Source of the DNA: Polytrichum commune
Taxonomy: Eukaryota; Streptophyta; Polytrichopsida; Polytrichales; Polytrichaceae
Direction of reading: 5' to 3'
Assembly (NCBI GenBank): GCA_950295325.1
Contig: OX485803.1
Coordinates: forward strand, 62,327,554 to 62,387,553
DNA: 60,000 nt
Both the position numbers and the translations under genes were made by a program. The notes beneath the pieces are model-generated. The model saw only the letters and a program-made list of their open reading frames with translations, searched no databases and was not told where the DNA came from. This document shows positions 1 through 12,137 of the stretch, one piece after another (within the stretch, counting starts at the first letter, position 1; every line of letters starts with the position of its first letter).

Positions 1-363
1 ACTCCAAAAAGTGAGCACTGCTCAGTAGTAGTAAACACATGTGAACAAGGGTGAAATGCACTTAGGATTTTCTGATGTTAATAGCAGCAGGCTGTAGTTT
101 GCAACTGCAGACTATTAAAAGTAGCATAAAGATTGGTATCAAGCAAGAGATCCCTGGACTCCAGAACATGAAGAGTAAACAAGGGTGGCATTATTTTTAA
201 CTCATGTATGACAGATGCATAGCGGATCTCAAAAAGCAGAGCCAGACATCATGGTGACGACACTGTTAATGCAAAATTTGCGAAGCTTGCGATATGAGAT
301 TATTGTACACATTGGCACCCAGGTGAGAGCCTTAGAGCTAACTAGAAACAACCACTAAACTGG
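1..363. other. 3' flank of the small Lys-rich protein gene
   Basis: No gene is visible here. The stretch probably holds the 3' untranslated region of the minus-strand gene whose stop codon is at 364-366. I see no repeat or structured element in it. Confidence 0.5.
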
Positions 364-1787
364 TCATTTCTTTCCTACTGCTTTTCCTTTAGGTCTTTTT
401 GAGGAACCTCCAGTCGAGGTGCTGTCGGCAGGAGCCTTGACCAGCCGTAGTTGAGCTCCTTCTTTGGCAGCTTTGCTAGCTGCCTTGGTTTCATTGGCAG
501 CATTGATGAACTTAGTCACTTCCTGCATTCACATACCTCAACACTTTAATAAAACTGAAACTACACCTTTCATCACCTTCTTTCAAATAGGTGCAAAGTT
601 TTCTGGTGTCTTAATAAAGCTTCAAAGTGCAAGTTCTAAAGACTTCTTGATGCAAGGTATTTGAAAAAGTTATCTGAGGCTTGGAGCAAGAGAGCCTAAC
701 CTGATGTGCATCAAGATCCTTGTCCTTCTTCAAAGGTGCTTTGAACTGTCTCCCTGCAGTGACAAATTTGAACACAAAAACCTCAAATTTCATCTTAAAC
801 CAACATACCATCCAAAGCCAACACCTTAGTTTCTTGCACAATAAGTACATGTTCATTATGAGAAATGTCCACCACCTTAACATCAGGCTCCCGTGCTGGT
901 TTAGGGTCATCTACCGATAATATTGAACCGTTATAACTTTTTCATACAGAATTCGAAAAATACATACTATGAAGAGTTGGAATCCCGAATCAATTGCTGG
1001 CAAAAACCAACTGAAGTTTCTTGAAAACCTAACGAGGGCATCTATGCTCAGCACTTACAGTGACAGTTTCAGCACCATCTGCCTTAAAATCTAGTCCATA
1101 GAACCTGATGCAACATAGAAAAAGAGGAAAACGAAGAAATCCAAGCTTGAGGCCACAATTGTTCCTCTTTGCATAAAATAATGCTACCAAGTGAAATAAA
1201 CCCTAGCTCACCCAAGGCCTGGCAACCTTATTCACAGAGTCATAAGAATTGTGACCATCTACCCGAAAGTACATACTATTCCTTAACCTGAACTTAACAA
1301 GACAACAATCGAAGAGAGATGGCAAGGCAACGAAGCGCATCCAAAAATTCCAGACACCTATTTCAGTTCATTGAGGGCCAAACTCCTTTTAGCACCTCTT
1401 GGCAAGCGGGAACGAGTTTGACCCTCAATGAATCTATGTAGAATATTCCTGGTTCAAACCTCCAAACTACCTCCAAGCATGCACCGGAAATTTACACAAC
1501 ATGGAGGGTGCTCTATGCAAATCAACCAACCCGCGACCAGAAGTCATGTTAGGTTGGATGATAACGCTAATAAACCTCTACGATCTGGAGGCAAAAGCAA
1601 CGCATAATTCCCCTAGGTCATATGTGTAACAACAGCATGATCTGACAGAACAACTTTTGTAAATTCTAGAACATCCCAAGGGTCTGCTACGACTTGTACC
1701 TTTCCGGATGTGAATTTCTTTGCCGTGGCGGTTTGCTGCGGAGTCCTTCTTCTTCTGGCCTTTGAACAGGCCACTCTTCTGCGTCAT
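364..1787 (-). CDS. Small Lys-rich conserved protein, 99 aa, three exons
   Basis: Spliced by eye from exons 1787-1700, 753-701 and 522-364 (minus strand). All donors are GT and acceptors AG, and phases 1 and 0 match. The product starts MTQKSGLFKGQKKK, continues NRHGKEIHIRKG, and has a C-terminal half EVTKFINAANETKAASKAAK followed by a Ser/Gly/Lys tail ending at TGA 364-366. From memory, this resembles a small conserved eukaryotic/plant family with the pattern SGLFKG..KKK, NRHGK, RKG and TKFIN..NE.KAA. I know no assigned function; its charge suggests a nuclear or nucleolar, RNA-associated role, which is inference. I chose the Met at 1787 because the family-like motif begins there. The frame stays open upstream to 1919, so a longer N-terminus is possible. 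The intervening DNA holds a candidate cassette exon, listed separately. Confidence 0.75.
809..910 (-). other. Candidate 102-nt cassette exon inside the first intron of the Lys-rich protein gene
   Basis: On the minus strand a TAG acceptor precedes 910 and a strong GTATGT donor follows 809. The 102 nt have phase 1 at both ends, so including the exon between 1700 and 753 would add 34 in-frame residues without a stop. They include DVKVVDISHNEHVLIVQETK. The coding look and symmetrical phase suggest an alternative exon, but the core family pattern does not need it. A second exon-like segment near 1057-1102 has AG and GTAAGT borders but does not fit in phase. Confidence 0.4.
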
Positions 1788-2009
1788 TCCTTCCTTCTGC
1801 TGCTGCTCTTTTCCACCAAAAGAAGCTCCGAGGAACTCCCGTATCCGACACAAATAAACGCAAGAACCGGAACCGGAAAGCGGATGCAAACAATGTCTTC
1901 CTTTGAGATTCTGTAACACTGGTCTGTATTAAGACCAAGAGTTGTGAGTTCGGGTGCAAAAACCTGGTCTCCAAAGCAAGGCGAAGAGAGAGGTTGGGTT
2001 TAGGGTTTA
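1788..2009. other. Upstream region of the Lys-rich protein gene
   Basis: Probably holds the leader and promoter of the minus-strand gene starting at 1787. It carries an open minus-strand frame, and a short TTTAGGG-like repeat lies next to the MITE at 2010. No promoter element can be named with confidence. Confidence 0.4.
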
Positions 2010-2515
2010 GGGCCGCTTCGCACTGGCCGTCCAAGTTGAGAGGCCGTGGGATTGATAGGCCAAACTTTGTTGAGTCCAAAGAAATGAGCTGAAAATAGTC
2101 AATAAAAATATAGGAATTGGAACCTTCGGCCAGTTCATAATGTGAAGCCTCCAAATGTCAAGTTCAAAGTCCAAACCCATACCTAAGGAAGAAGGAGCAT
2201 CCCACTTTTATTTCCTATTCAAAACAACCCCCTCCAATCTCACGGTCAAGATCTTGTCAATTTTATTTTATTTTTATGAAAAAAGTTCGACCAACTCTCG
2301 ACCATAGTTTGGGTTTTCATTCATGTCCGACCCAAACTTCCTTTGAGAGTTCATTGCTTTGGTCAAGAAGTGTTGCCATGTAGGCACTTTAGAGTTTGGC
2401 GTTTGGAGTTTGGCCTCTAGTGTGAAGGGTTGAGAGGCCGAATTCTTGGTTTCTTGCAATTTGATTGGTGAAAATCGACGGCCTTTCGACCTTTGGCCAT
2501 AGTGTGAAGCGGCCC
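2010..2515. mobile_element. PIF/Harbinger (Tourist)-type MITE, 506 bp, TTA target duplication
   Basis: The left end begins GGGCCGCTTCGCACT and the right end finishes AGTGTGAAGCGGCCC, imperfect inverted repeats of each other. Both ends are flanked by TTA (2007-2009 and 2516-2518). A 3-bp TWA duplication with GGG-initiated terminal repeats is the hallmark of PIF/Harbinger elements. No transposase is encoded, so the copy is non-autonomous. Four related elements occur in this window. Confidence 0.8.
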
Positions 2516-2518
2516 TTA

Positions 2519-3533
2519 GATTTAGGGCTTAGGCTTCTAGGGTGGTGGAATCATCCCATGTTATGAATGAGAAACGTAGATGAATGTTTTGGATGGATGT
2601 ACGCGTCAACCTTTTTGCATTTCCCCTTTGTCTATGTTAAGCTTCAAGTTGAAAGTGGAGTCTTTATTGGCCCAAGGAGTAAGTAAGTTAAGCCCTAAGA
2701 AAAAGGCTAGATGGTTCCGGCATCTGCATGTGCATCTGGGAATGGAAAAAGTGGCCTCCATCTAGGATGCAGATGTGGATGCAAATATGGCCTCATCTCA
2801 TCATGCATCCCATGTTCAAGCTTTACCTTGCATCATCGCCATATAGGTAAAGTTGCAATGGTAGTAGACCCCATCGTTAAGTGCACTTATTAGTGATGGG
2901 ATGTGACGACTATTACAAGTGTACTTAGGTAAAGTTAGAGAATTAGTGTTTAGAGAGATTTATGGGCATGATCGGTCGAGATCATATTGTTACCAAGATC
3001 AGCTAGTTACATATTGACAACTTTCGGTTTTTCTTTATTAAATTGGGTTATAGGGTATGAAATCTACAAAATGGGATTGTTTTTTGGGAACTACACCCTA
3101 ACCTCTGTAATTTCTCTCCCTCTCTTATATCCCAAAACCCTAGGGCACGTAGGTGTGCTCAGTTTAAATCTCCCTCGTTGTTGTCACATTTCCCTCTCAT
3201 ATATCATGTTTTTTTACGTCAAAATGATCCACCAAAGAATTCAGACCACATGCTTGCATGCATCACGTTGTCATTATTGTCATAATTGCAATGTGATTTT
3301 ATGTTATTTTGTAATGTCATAGGCTACAATAATTCTCTATTATCATGTACCCATGTGAATAGTACAAACCACCTTGATATCACACGCACTTTGGTGGCCA
3401 CGTGCATTATATTACGGTTGTTAAAGTGTATTGGATATGAACCAATTATTTCTTAATCTCAACCGGTTTATCTGCAATTAGCGGTCAGTTCTCCCGTTCA
3501 TTATTTGTATTTTGCAAGTATTAACCACAATAG
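2519..3533. other. Intergenic DNA without a recognisable gene
   Basis: AT-rich sequence with short open frames only. None has intron borders, conserved motifs or composition that support coding. A segment near 3090-3170 is loosely similar to DNA near 47880-47960, so old repeats are likely. Confidence 0.5.
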
Positions 3534-3911
3534 ACACTGTATTTAGTGTAATGTGGTCAATGTGGTAATATTGTCATGGATGATTGAAATTAATACATAC
3601 CCAAATTCACATCAAATAATTATATAATTATATTCAAATAATTCCAGCTTACTTTTAGGTCCTGTTGTGGTAGATGTTGCATGTTAACATATTTGCAACG
3701 AACTATTGTCATAGATGAATGAAATTGGATGAGAAATTACTTGGTGACTGATAGTACTACAACATTGTAAATCTATAATGTCCAATGGTTTTTTACAAGG
3801 AATAATACCAAATAATGTCATGTTACATTTAGTGTTGGTGACACTGCATGCGCAGTTTACAGTTGGTATCGAGCAAGACAAATAGAATTGATGACACTAA
3901 ATACAGTATTT
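3534..3911. repeat. Copy 1 of a short TIR repeat family with TTTAGTGTCA-type ends
   Basis: The left end starts CACTGTATTTAGTGT and the right end reads GACACTAAATACAGT, an inverted pair. The inside contains stretches shared with copies at 29403-30542 and 47193-47553, for example CATGGATGATTGAAA, TAAATCTATAAT and GTTGGTGACACT. It has no coding capacity. CACTA-like termini hint at a non-autonomous CACTA element, but no 3-bp target duplication is evident. Confidence 0.6.
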
Positions 3912-4092
3912 CGTTTATTGCTAAGCACTTTAGAATTAGGTGATTAGACGCATATTGATTAGATAAGCCAAATAATTATGTACAAGTAATTATACAATCA
4001 TATTATCATATTTAATGAATGCGTATGAATACTTGTGAAAGTAGACGGCATTACCTAAAATATTATAAAATACACATACTAAATCAGCACAC

Positions 4093-4500
4093 TAAATTTA
4101 AGTGTCATTTTAGAATGACAAAGACAATTTCAAATTGTGAGTCACAAAAATTATAACCTCAGTGTTAGTAAGGGTTTTGTAATATTTTTGACTTCCAAGT
4201 TAATTACATGTTTTATTGACGGTTTCATTTTGATAATGAAACCCCAGTCAATTGCTTATCTACTCAATGGAAGTGAACATATATATTGGATTTTGGCCCT
4301 TGAAGGTGAAGTGCACTCAATATGGGATTTGTGAGTAAGTGGCCTTCAAGAATGCAAGGGCAATGGTTTTTTCGAAATCGGGCGGGCGGATAGCAGTTTT
4401 AGGGTTTAGTCCAAAAAATCCAGATTTTCTAGACGGGCGGCTGCCCCAGCCCGACTCTGACACCCCGAAAAGTTCGTGGGGGGGTATTTAACGTCCCCCG
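4093..4500. repeat. Diverged one-arm relative of the long-TIR element at 15753-16922
   Basis: This stretch follows the right arm of the element at 16414-16922 closely and in the same order: AGAATGACAAAG, AAATTATAACCTCA, TTTTTGACTTCCAAG, ACTCAATGGAAGTGAACATA, then a GGGCGGGCGG run and CCCGAAAAGTTCGT. No inverted partner arm is present nearby. It is probably a truncated or solo arm. The open frame across it is an accident of the repeat. Confidence 0.7.
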
Positions 4501-5165
4501 TATGGAAGAAGTGGATGAGAGATCACCATGCTGGATATTGGGGATCTTGGCATGAATGGACAACATATGTTAAAGAAAAGACTTTGAACTGAATTTGCAA
4601 ATCACATTCAGCACTGCAAACCAATTCAATAAGATCCATGTGTTGAAGAAGCAATAAAAGTGTTTGACAGGAACCCATGATCATCTCTTCTTAGCAGGGG
4701 TGTGTGTAAAAGTAGTCACAGCCAATTGATAGCATAGCTTTGTAAACCCGTGTGCATCATGTTTACATGCGAGCTTCAGTCTATGGCCAAGGGTGAAGCA
4801 TCTCTCATTCAAGCTAACCAAGGGTTGGCTTCATATCTCTCTAGAGTCAACAAGTTGATGTCAAATTCTAAGTCAAACCTTCTCTATTTCGCAAATTGCG
4901 AAAGTCCAAAATTATCAACACCCTATACATAAACATTGTTCAGTGTGATTCTGCAGGCTAATGTTGGAATCAAAACTAAGTTAAGAAGCAGGATGGATCA
5001 GTGGCAGTAACATGCCCTAGTGTGTTTCCAGACTTCTTGAAATATATAGTTTTCTCCTCTTCTTCACCACTGCTGCTGCAGCCTGTGGCAATTCCTTTGA
5101 ATGTGGTAGGAGGAGAGGTATGAGAATTAGTGGAACAAAATTTTAAAAAATATTATGGGATGAAA
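4501..5165. other. Intergenic DNA downstream of the LWD-like gene
   Basis: Probably contains the 3' untranslated region of the minus-strand WD40 gene just above 5166. I see no other gene or repeat structure. Confidence 0.4.
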
Positions 5166-8100
5166 TCACACCCGAAGAATTTGCAGCTTCTGCCCAAAGG
5201 CTATGGCAACCCAATCAGATTGGGAAGCTGACCATTGGAGTTGATTCACCTCCCCTCCAGCCGTGTATGCGAGAATTGGATCTAATCCTCCATCCACCGG
5301 CTTTGCTGACATGTCCCATATAAGAGCCTACAATGCGTTGCACACACTATCAATAAATTTGCAAAAAAACCAATAACAACCATGAAGGCCATGGCAACAC
5401 AATCATCTTCATGCATCTAGAGCACTTGTGAAACTCCAGTGTCCATGCAACCTAGCCGCCAATGAGGGTTCCCAATTTGAGATGGAGTCCTTCTAAAATA
5501 GGGTCAATGAGGCAAAGGAGGGGAATAGATAATTCTCCTACTGGTCGTTGGATCATTTAACCATGTGAACCACGAGAGGAAGCTTCGCCTGCATGTAAAC
5601 TTGAACCAACATGTGGATGGTTGCTCGTAACGAGTGGGGGAAATGACTGTCTATTAGATAAGTCATCAAAACACTTCAATTCTTGAGAATGAAATGCATA
5701 CTAGGATGGGTGGACTAAGCTAGCCTTGCATAGATTGAGCTGGGACTTAGGGTGGCAAGTCCCATGGTTCAAACCGTACTTAAGATCCTAAAGTTCTAAC
5801 ATTAGGCTCCAACACAAGAAGCTTCAGTAAGCTCTTAACAGGGAATTCCTTCCAAGAGGCATTTTGCAGATGAATGTGTTGTTAAGGGGTTTAATGTTGT
5901 TGGAGGCCGAGGGGAAATGAATAATAAATAGATGTGATGAGAATACCTGCGAGTCGTCTCCCGCTGTGCAAATGTGGCAGGAGCTGTGAGGAGCCCAGGC
6001 GACCGCGTTCACGCAGGCTTGATGACGTTCGAGCTCCGCGACGGGGACGGTGGGATACCTGATGTCCAGGATGACCACTTTGCAGGAATCCATGAGAATG
6101 GTAGCCATGAAGCGGGGGTCCTGCTTGTTCCAGCCGAGCCGCAGCAGGGGCGTGTCTGGCTGCGGACTCTCGTAGATGATGGTAGAGTGCTGCTTGTCGC
6201 GCAGGTCGAAAACCCGCACGGATCCGTCCGCCGACACGGACGCAAAGATGCCGGGACCGCCCCACGCGATGTCGTAGACCTCCTTGTCGTGCGCGATGAG
6301 CTGCGTGTCGACAACGCCCTTCTCGATGTCCCAGATTGTGCACGTCGTGTCGATGCTGCTCGTGCCCAGCCGCTGCAGGTCAGTCTCGTTCCAGTCGAAC
6401 GATGTGAGTGGGGCGCAGTAGTCGCTGTTTAGCTTGCTGTTCAACAAACTCTTGGCCTCCACGCGGTCCTCGTGCACCTGCCAGATGCGGAGGGAGTCGC
6501 CCGTGGTCGCCAGCAGGTCCGGCTTCGAGCACTCCTTGTCGGGGATGAACATGATTTTGGTCGCGGGGTAAGGATGGTCGAATGACAGCTTCGGGTCCGC
6601 GTGAAATTTCCCTGTTTCATCGTTTAGTTGGACAATCTCCACCTGCACAACGATGTCATTCCATCGAATACGGAAAGACTCATCAGAAGAGGAGACGAGA
6701 AGAGAAGATGTGACTCCGACATTGCCACCTGCGAGAATTATGGTATCGCTTCCCCTGCAAATTCGCCTAAGCCTAGAAATGTCATCCCGCCACGATTCTC
6801 ACGAGAATTAGAGCGTCCCAGAAGAGTAGTTGCCTCCGGTGAACACCTTGTGCGAGCGTGGACAAGTCGGCGCACACCTATCTCCCGCAAGAGCAAGCCC
6901 CCAAGATCCCACATGGTTGGTTGAACATATCCGATTCATCTGGATACCGGAACTAAGATTGGGTGGATCGTAGGTGGGAGGGTGCAACTGAAATCAAGTG
7001 CCACAAAGGTCACCCATCCAAGTGCTATTCCCGCCTTAGGCGACTCCACCTCGGAGTTCCCATGAGATCCGGATTAAAACATTTGGGTTCAGCCACCCTT
7101 TCGAAATGATTAGATGATAGTACGTTTTGTTTCGAATTCGGAGGAGTGATTGAAACATACAAATTAGGTCAAGAGGAGGAGGGACACTGAGACTAGTGGA
7201 GGCACATGCAGATCATTTGAAGCACCTGTCAGAATTACTTCCTGTTTGCTTCATCAGATGAATGGTGTTAAAATTTCACTTATTTCTCTACACATGAAGA
7301 TCACCAAATCATACACTTCGATCAGAGGATATTCAGTGCATCCACATAGTATTCATTCAGTGTTCACCACCCAGATGTCCCTCCCATAGTACTCGTTCCA
7401 ATTAGTACTAGGTAGTACCCTCTCCCATGCCAAAAAGATTCAGCAAAAGAAAAAGGAAAAAAACAGAGGATCCATGTCATGACAGAAGTGAAGCACTCCT
7501 GGCCGCACTTCGTTGAAACACTAATCTTTAGATTCAAAACTTCGTTCCCTGCAGCTATCATTGACAGATTGACCATTCAAAAAAATTCTCGAAATTACTA
7601 CTCAGTCCTATGCCAGTTACACCACCTCATTCCCTTGTTCGCAGGTGCCAGGGTGTAACAAAACTTTCTTGTAACTCTCATATTGCAAGTTCAAACATTG
7701 GAATCTTCCGAAGAACATGCCACATGCCCAATATTTGGGTTTTCTAATTATTGCACTTTATTTCCACCTTCCCCCTTCTGAGCGATCCTCGGCAAGGCAT
7801 TCAGAGTATAGTAACTACAAGGTGCAATATCTTATGAACTAGGTAATGAATGGGAGGAGCCTTGCCACAGGTTGCAGTCTATCAAATCACGTTTATTATA
7901 GTCGATTACAAGGCAACATATGTTCATTACCAAACTTAATGATCAAGTGCCTCCTCGTATCCAATAAGGAATAGACATATCAACCCAATCGTTTGATGTT
8001 TACCATCACGGGCTTCACAGAAGGCTTGCAAATATAATTGCCAACTCAAACTTCTGACCTCGGACAAGACGCTTGCACCCCAACTCCCACTACAACATTT

Positions 8101-8889
8101 ACTTCGAAGATTGCATAAACTAGTATAAATTAGTACCATGAGCTACCATTAAAATTGTTAAGCTCCTTACGAGACCACCAACAATGGAGGCATCAAAACC
8201 CATCGTAGCAAGGATATTCGGTCAACACCATACGCATTAAGGTTGAATTCAACATACCCAAGTTTATCTCTACTCTCAAGATGCTAACTTACCTAGGTTG
8301 CCCATTTAAGCAAAAGAGTTACATAACAGACCCCGGTCCTCACAATGTAATGACTCAAAAAAAAAATGTAACCTTGTATCCCCAACTCCCCCTATTTCGA
8401 CACTAGCTTGGGCCCATGCCGTCTAGACTAGTTGCACCCATCCACATGAACCAATGTCTCAGACCATCCCTACAACGTCCGCTCAACATGCCACCGTTGA
8501 CAGCTGACCATTGGAAAACTTTGGAACGGTGAAAACAATGCCCATGCGCCCTCCCCGTTCCAAACCTCACAAATGTGAAGTAGATTCTCAAGCGATATTA
8601 AATCCCCCTAACTTTGGTTCAGGCAGTCGACCGATGGTCAAACATCATCTCCTGTTTCAGCATCAATGGAGATTCAATGTTTTGCGAGATGAAGAAGCGA
8701 AGAGGTTTGAAGCAATTCAGTTACCTTATTTCTATATTCTTCGATGAAGCTGCCGACGCCGAGACGAAACTTGCTGTCCCTGCGAACGCTCCAGTTCATT
8801 CCGTAGATGAGCCAGGGGGCCTCGTAGGTGTAAATTCCCGCTCGCGTCGCATCTTGCGCATACATGTCCATCTTTGGGCCACTTGCCAT
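5166..8889 (-). CDS. LWD1: WD40-repeat protein of the LWD/TTG1 family, complete, 340 aa, three exons
   Basis: Exons 8889-8725, 6642-5947 and 5327-5166 join cleanly: AAG|GTAACT to GCAG|GTGGAG, then CAG|GTATTC to GTAG|GCTCTT, both phase 0. Total coding length is 1023 nt including the TGA at 5166-5168. The protein starts with a short leader, then [20 protein letters not shown]. It contains EHPYP-type and FIPDKEC segments, [80 protein letters not shown], and ends with QKLQILRV. This matches the plant LIGHT-REGULATED WD / AN11 / TTG1 family in order and length (LWD1 is about 346 aa). LWD proteins are nuclear scaffolds that support clock gene transcription; TTG1 relatives act with MYB and bHLH factors. 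The resemblance is strongest to LWD. Introns are 2082 and 619 bp. High GC in the middle exon contrasts with its surroundings. Confidence 0.93.
6643..8724 (-). other. Intron 1 of the LWD-like gene
   Basis: A 2.1-kb intron defined by a GTAACT donor after 8725 and a GTGCAG acceptor before 6642. It contains only short incidental open frames. No nested gene or named transposon end is visible. Confidence 0.8.
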
Positions 8890-10260
8890 TTCAATCTAGC
8901 CAGCTGAGGAAGAAAGAGAATCGCACCATTCACACTACTAGGTCGGTATCGATGAGGTTATCTCTGTCACCTTCCATTGACGTGGGTCGTTGCTCGTCGT
9001 TGAACACGGAAAGTTTTTATCTGCATGCACACAAAGTGAGTGTCAAGAAGCAGAATTTCAATACGGAGTATGAGCAAACTATTGAAACCACTCCCTCCAA
9101 GTTTTTGCTGCCACACACGCCATAGCTAAGTCATTTGCACGAATTGGACATTGGTACGGTAATGAGTACAAAGATAGATCCACAATGGCTGATACCTAAA
9201 TGACAAATGGTTAGATCGATTATGACCTAACTTTCTGGATGGTAATGCATCAACGCCTTCGTGATTGGTAATAAAGTGTCCTAACGCCTACACAGAGAAC
9301 ATGGTCCTTTCTTCGGCAGCTCCAGGATTGAATTGACGGAGAGGTAGCTAAGTGCAACTGACGTAAGTGAATGCAGTCTCTAATTGAGGTTGGAAATCAG
9401 AGAAAGGTTTTGTGAAGTACGAACACAAGTGAGTGTGAAGGAGCAATTCTAGACACGAAGTATGAGCAAACTACTCAAACTCCTCCCTCCAAGTTTTTGT
9501 TGCAGCATACGCCATAGCTGCGAGCGGCGGTGACATATGCCTTTGGCGCTTCCAAGCCATGGAAGTTAGGGCCAATATAGCCTCGCTTACTGGATTATAA
9601 TGCATCAACGCCTTCGTGATTGGTAAAGTGTCCAAACGCATACACAGACAACATACTCCTTTCGTTCGGCAGCTCTAGGATCGAATTGACAGAGAGGTAG
9701 CTACGTGCACTAATGTACGTAAGTGTCTCCATTGTCTGTTTTAGGTTCTGTGAATGATTCTGTCCTTCGGTAATAGGAGGCTTCCTGGAGTATAATGGGA
9801 GGTTTCTTTTGTCGTAGAAACTTAGCGCTCGACTTGATCACCGAAAGGGTAAGTTTCTGCGACAAAAGCAACCTACAACAAAAGTCTATCTAATCTTCTA
9901 TACAGAGAACATGATAATTTCTCTCTGCAGCTCCAGGATCGAATTGACGGAGAGGCAGCTACGTGCAACTGATGTAAGTGTTTAGGTTGATGTTTGTTTT
10001 AGGTTGGAAACCTGAGAAAGGTTCTTGTAGAGGATTTTGTCATTCGTTGAGAGTGCACAGGCCCCGGACGAGATTGATTAGGCCAGAGAAGCTCATAAAG
10101 TGCGATGGAAGGTTGCTTCTGTCGTAGAAATTTACACTCAACTGGCCACCGCAAATGAAAGCCTTGATACGCCTGTAGGTTTCTTCGTAAACAGGCAGCC
10201 TTTCATTTTCGGTCGCCAAGCCGAGTGTAAATTTCAACTACTTTCTTTGAACGAAAACAC
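8890..10260. repeat. Upstream region of the LWD-like gene with a degenerate threefold tandem duplication
   Basis: Three related copies follow each other at about 9030-9410, 9425-9740 and 9895-10025. Shared blocks include GAGTATGAGCAAACTA-like, AATGCATCAACGCCTTCGTG (copies 1 and 2) and GAATTGACGGAGAGG. Each copy holds a plus-strand module of 43-46 nt bounded by AG and GTAAGTG: 9320-9362, 9673-9718 and 9931-9973. A foldback of about 24 bp lies at 9811-9871 around TGTCGTAGAAACTTA and TAAGTTTCTGCGACA. The region probably includes the LWD promoter, although that is positional inference only. Confidence 0.6.
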
Positions 10261-12137
10261 AGAAAGGTTATGAAGAAGACAGCAGCAGATAATTCACAGT
10301 TCGAACAAAGACTGTTCATCTAATCAAATCAAAAGATAGTGAGACGAATCGGTCGAGAAGCTGAGAGACCAGAAATCTGTAGGGAGTTTTAAGATTGTAG
10401 CGAGGTTATGCCACACACCACATATTGCTATGAGCTGAGAGCGCTCTTCAGCTCATCGATTCTTACAGAGAACTATTAATTATAAGCTGAGGAAGGTCAC
10501 GAACATCTCAAAACAGAGCAGAAAGAGCACTTCGGAGCAGAGTGCAGGAGAAACATACAACTTCGGATCACCTTCTGATGATCATTTGCGAGGCTAGAAA
10601 ATCACCGTCTCTGCGAATAAGCAAATCAATACCTCCTCCCCACAAAGGCGCCCTGAAGTTATCACTACAATCATAACGGTGTCGTGCACCTTGCTCTAAT
10701 GGCGCCCGCTAAAAGAAAGGAAGAACCCTGGGAGGCTTAAGTAGGTTAGTGCGACGCATTTCACTCACTCTCCGAGCCCGACATCGTCAACCTTCCGACA
10801 TTTTCCACCCGAACTCCAAAAAACTGGTGCAGGAGTCGGAACACGTGAACACAATATCAACACTTGTGCTTTCGTCTAAGTCTGAAACTGCTGGCCCACT
10901 GCATTGGCAAGTGCGGCCCACTCGAGTCATCAGGGAAGGTATGTACCTGTCAACACCACTTTGCACTTCCTTCCAGCTCAAGCTGCCAGGAACTGCCACG
11001 AAGGAACTCTGATTCTGACACCGAGGGAGAGTGACCCCCCATCGATTCTCTCCAAGTAGCTTAAGTAGTCAGCTATGGATGGAGATCATTCTCCTTAAGT
11101 TTTACCTTACCCGCCGCGCACTACATAGCCTTCGCTGACACGTCTCCGACGTAAGTACGAATTGCAATTTCAGGCATGTGCTAAGATGTGTCGACCATAA
11201 ACATATTTTAACAAATTAAATCAAAAAGAAAACAAGGTCAACAGAATTAACTACCAACGGAATGATTCAAACCCTGCCTGCTGCAATCTCGTTCCTTTCC
11301 ACTTGCATGTGCAGTGGGGATCGGTGGAGGCCTGCTAACCTACAATCGGCTCAAGAATTCAAACCCACGCACAGCTTTGAAATTCTCTCAGCCACTCGAG
11401 GGATCACAGACTGATGAGAAACGAATTTAACCCGGTTGTAGGGATGACGAGGTGAGGAAAGAATGAGTCAAGAGATGCAGCTCCTCATGACTCACTCAAG
11501 GATCAAACTACCAACCGATGGAAATTCGGATCGTACCTAAAGCTGCATGAATCGTCCTAGTAACGCTATAGCCAGCGTCGACGAACTGATCATCACTGGA
11601 GTCTGGCTGCAGGCCCGCGAGTAATAAAAAGCATAAGTTAACTTGGAATTTTTGATGACGCCAGATAGATTCTAAGAAATTCGGAAATACCCACTGCTAG
11701 CGGATCCAGTGGTACAGCCAAGATTCCTGACGCACGATTCTTATTACTCCAGGAAATGGATTTAAGAATGTGCCCGCTTTTAGTACAAATTATACGGTGA
11801 CGGTCACTACTTCCTATGATGGAAGTGAATTCACACACATGTGTGTGCATATGTACCCTCACGTGGAACCCACCACTGTCTGCTTTCAGTCTGACCAATT
11901 GTTGGAAACCATGAGGGAATTTGCAGAAATCTGTTCTACTGTAACTTCTCACACACTGGGGTGAATCGATTCAGTCCAAAAGTACCGCCTTGGAGGCTCT
12001 AATTTGCGGGCCCGGCCATTCTTGGGTCCTCCCAAATATTCAAATCGGAGTCGGAGAATGATGATGAATCCAGTGATTCCTGGAGACTTTGGAGAACCAG
12101 ACTGACTGGGCCCATGACTTTGTTGATAAATACTAAT
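10261..12137. other. Intergenic DNA without a supported gene
   Basis: Open frames of 60-104 codons occur on both strands but overlap each other and show no family motif or matched splice borders. No terminal repeats were found. Confidence 0.45.

Noticed and set aside
1687-2154. Minus-strand frame of 155 codons
   Set aside because: Overlaps exon 1 of the Lys-rich protein gene in another frame and runs into the MITE at 2010; it has no conserved pattern.
5974-6432. Frames of 100-152 codons overlapping the WD40 exon
   Set aside because: Shadows of the GC-rich LWD exon in other frames and on the other strand.
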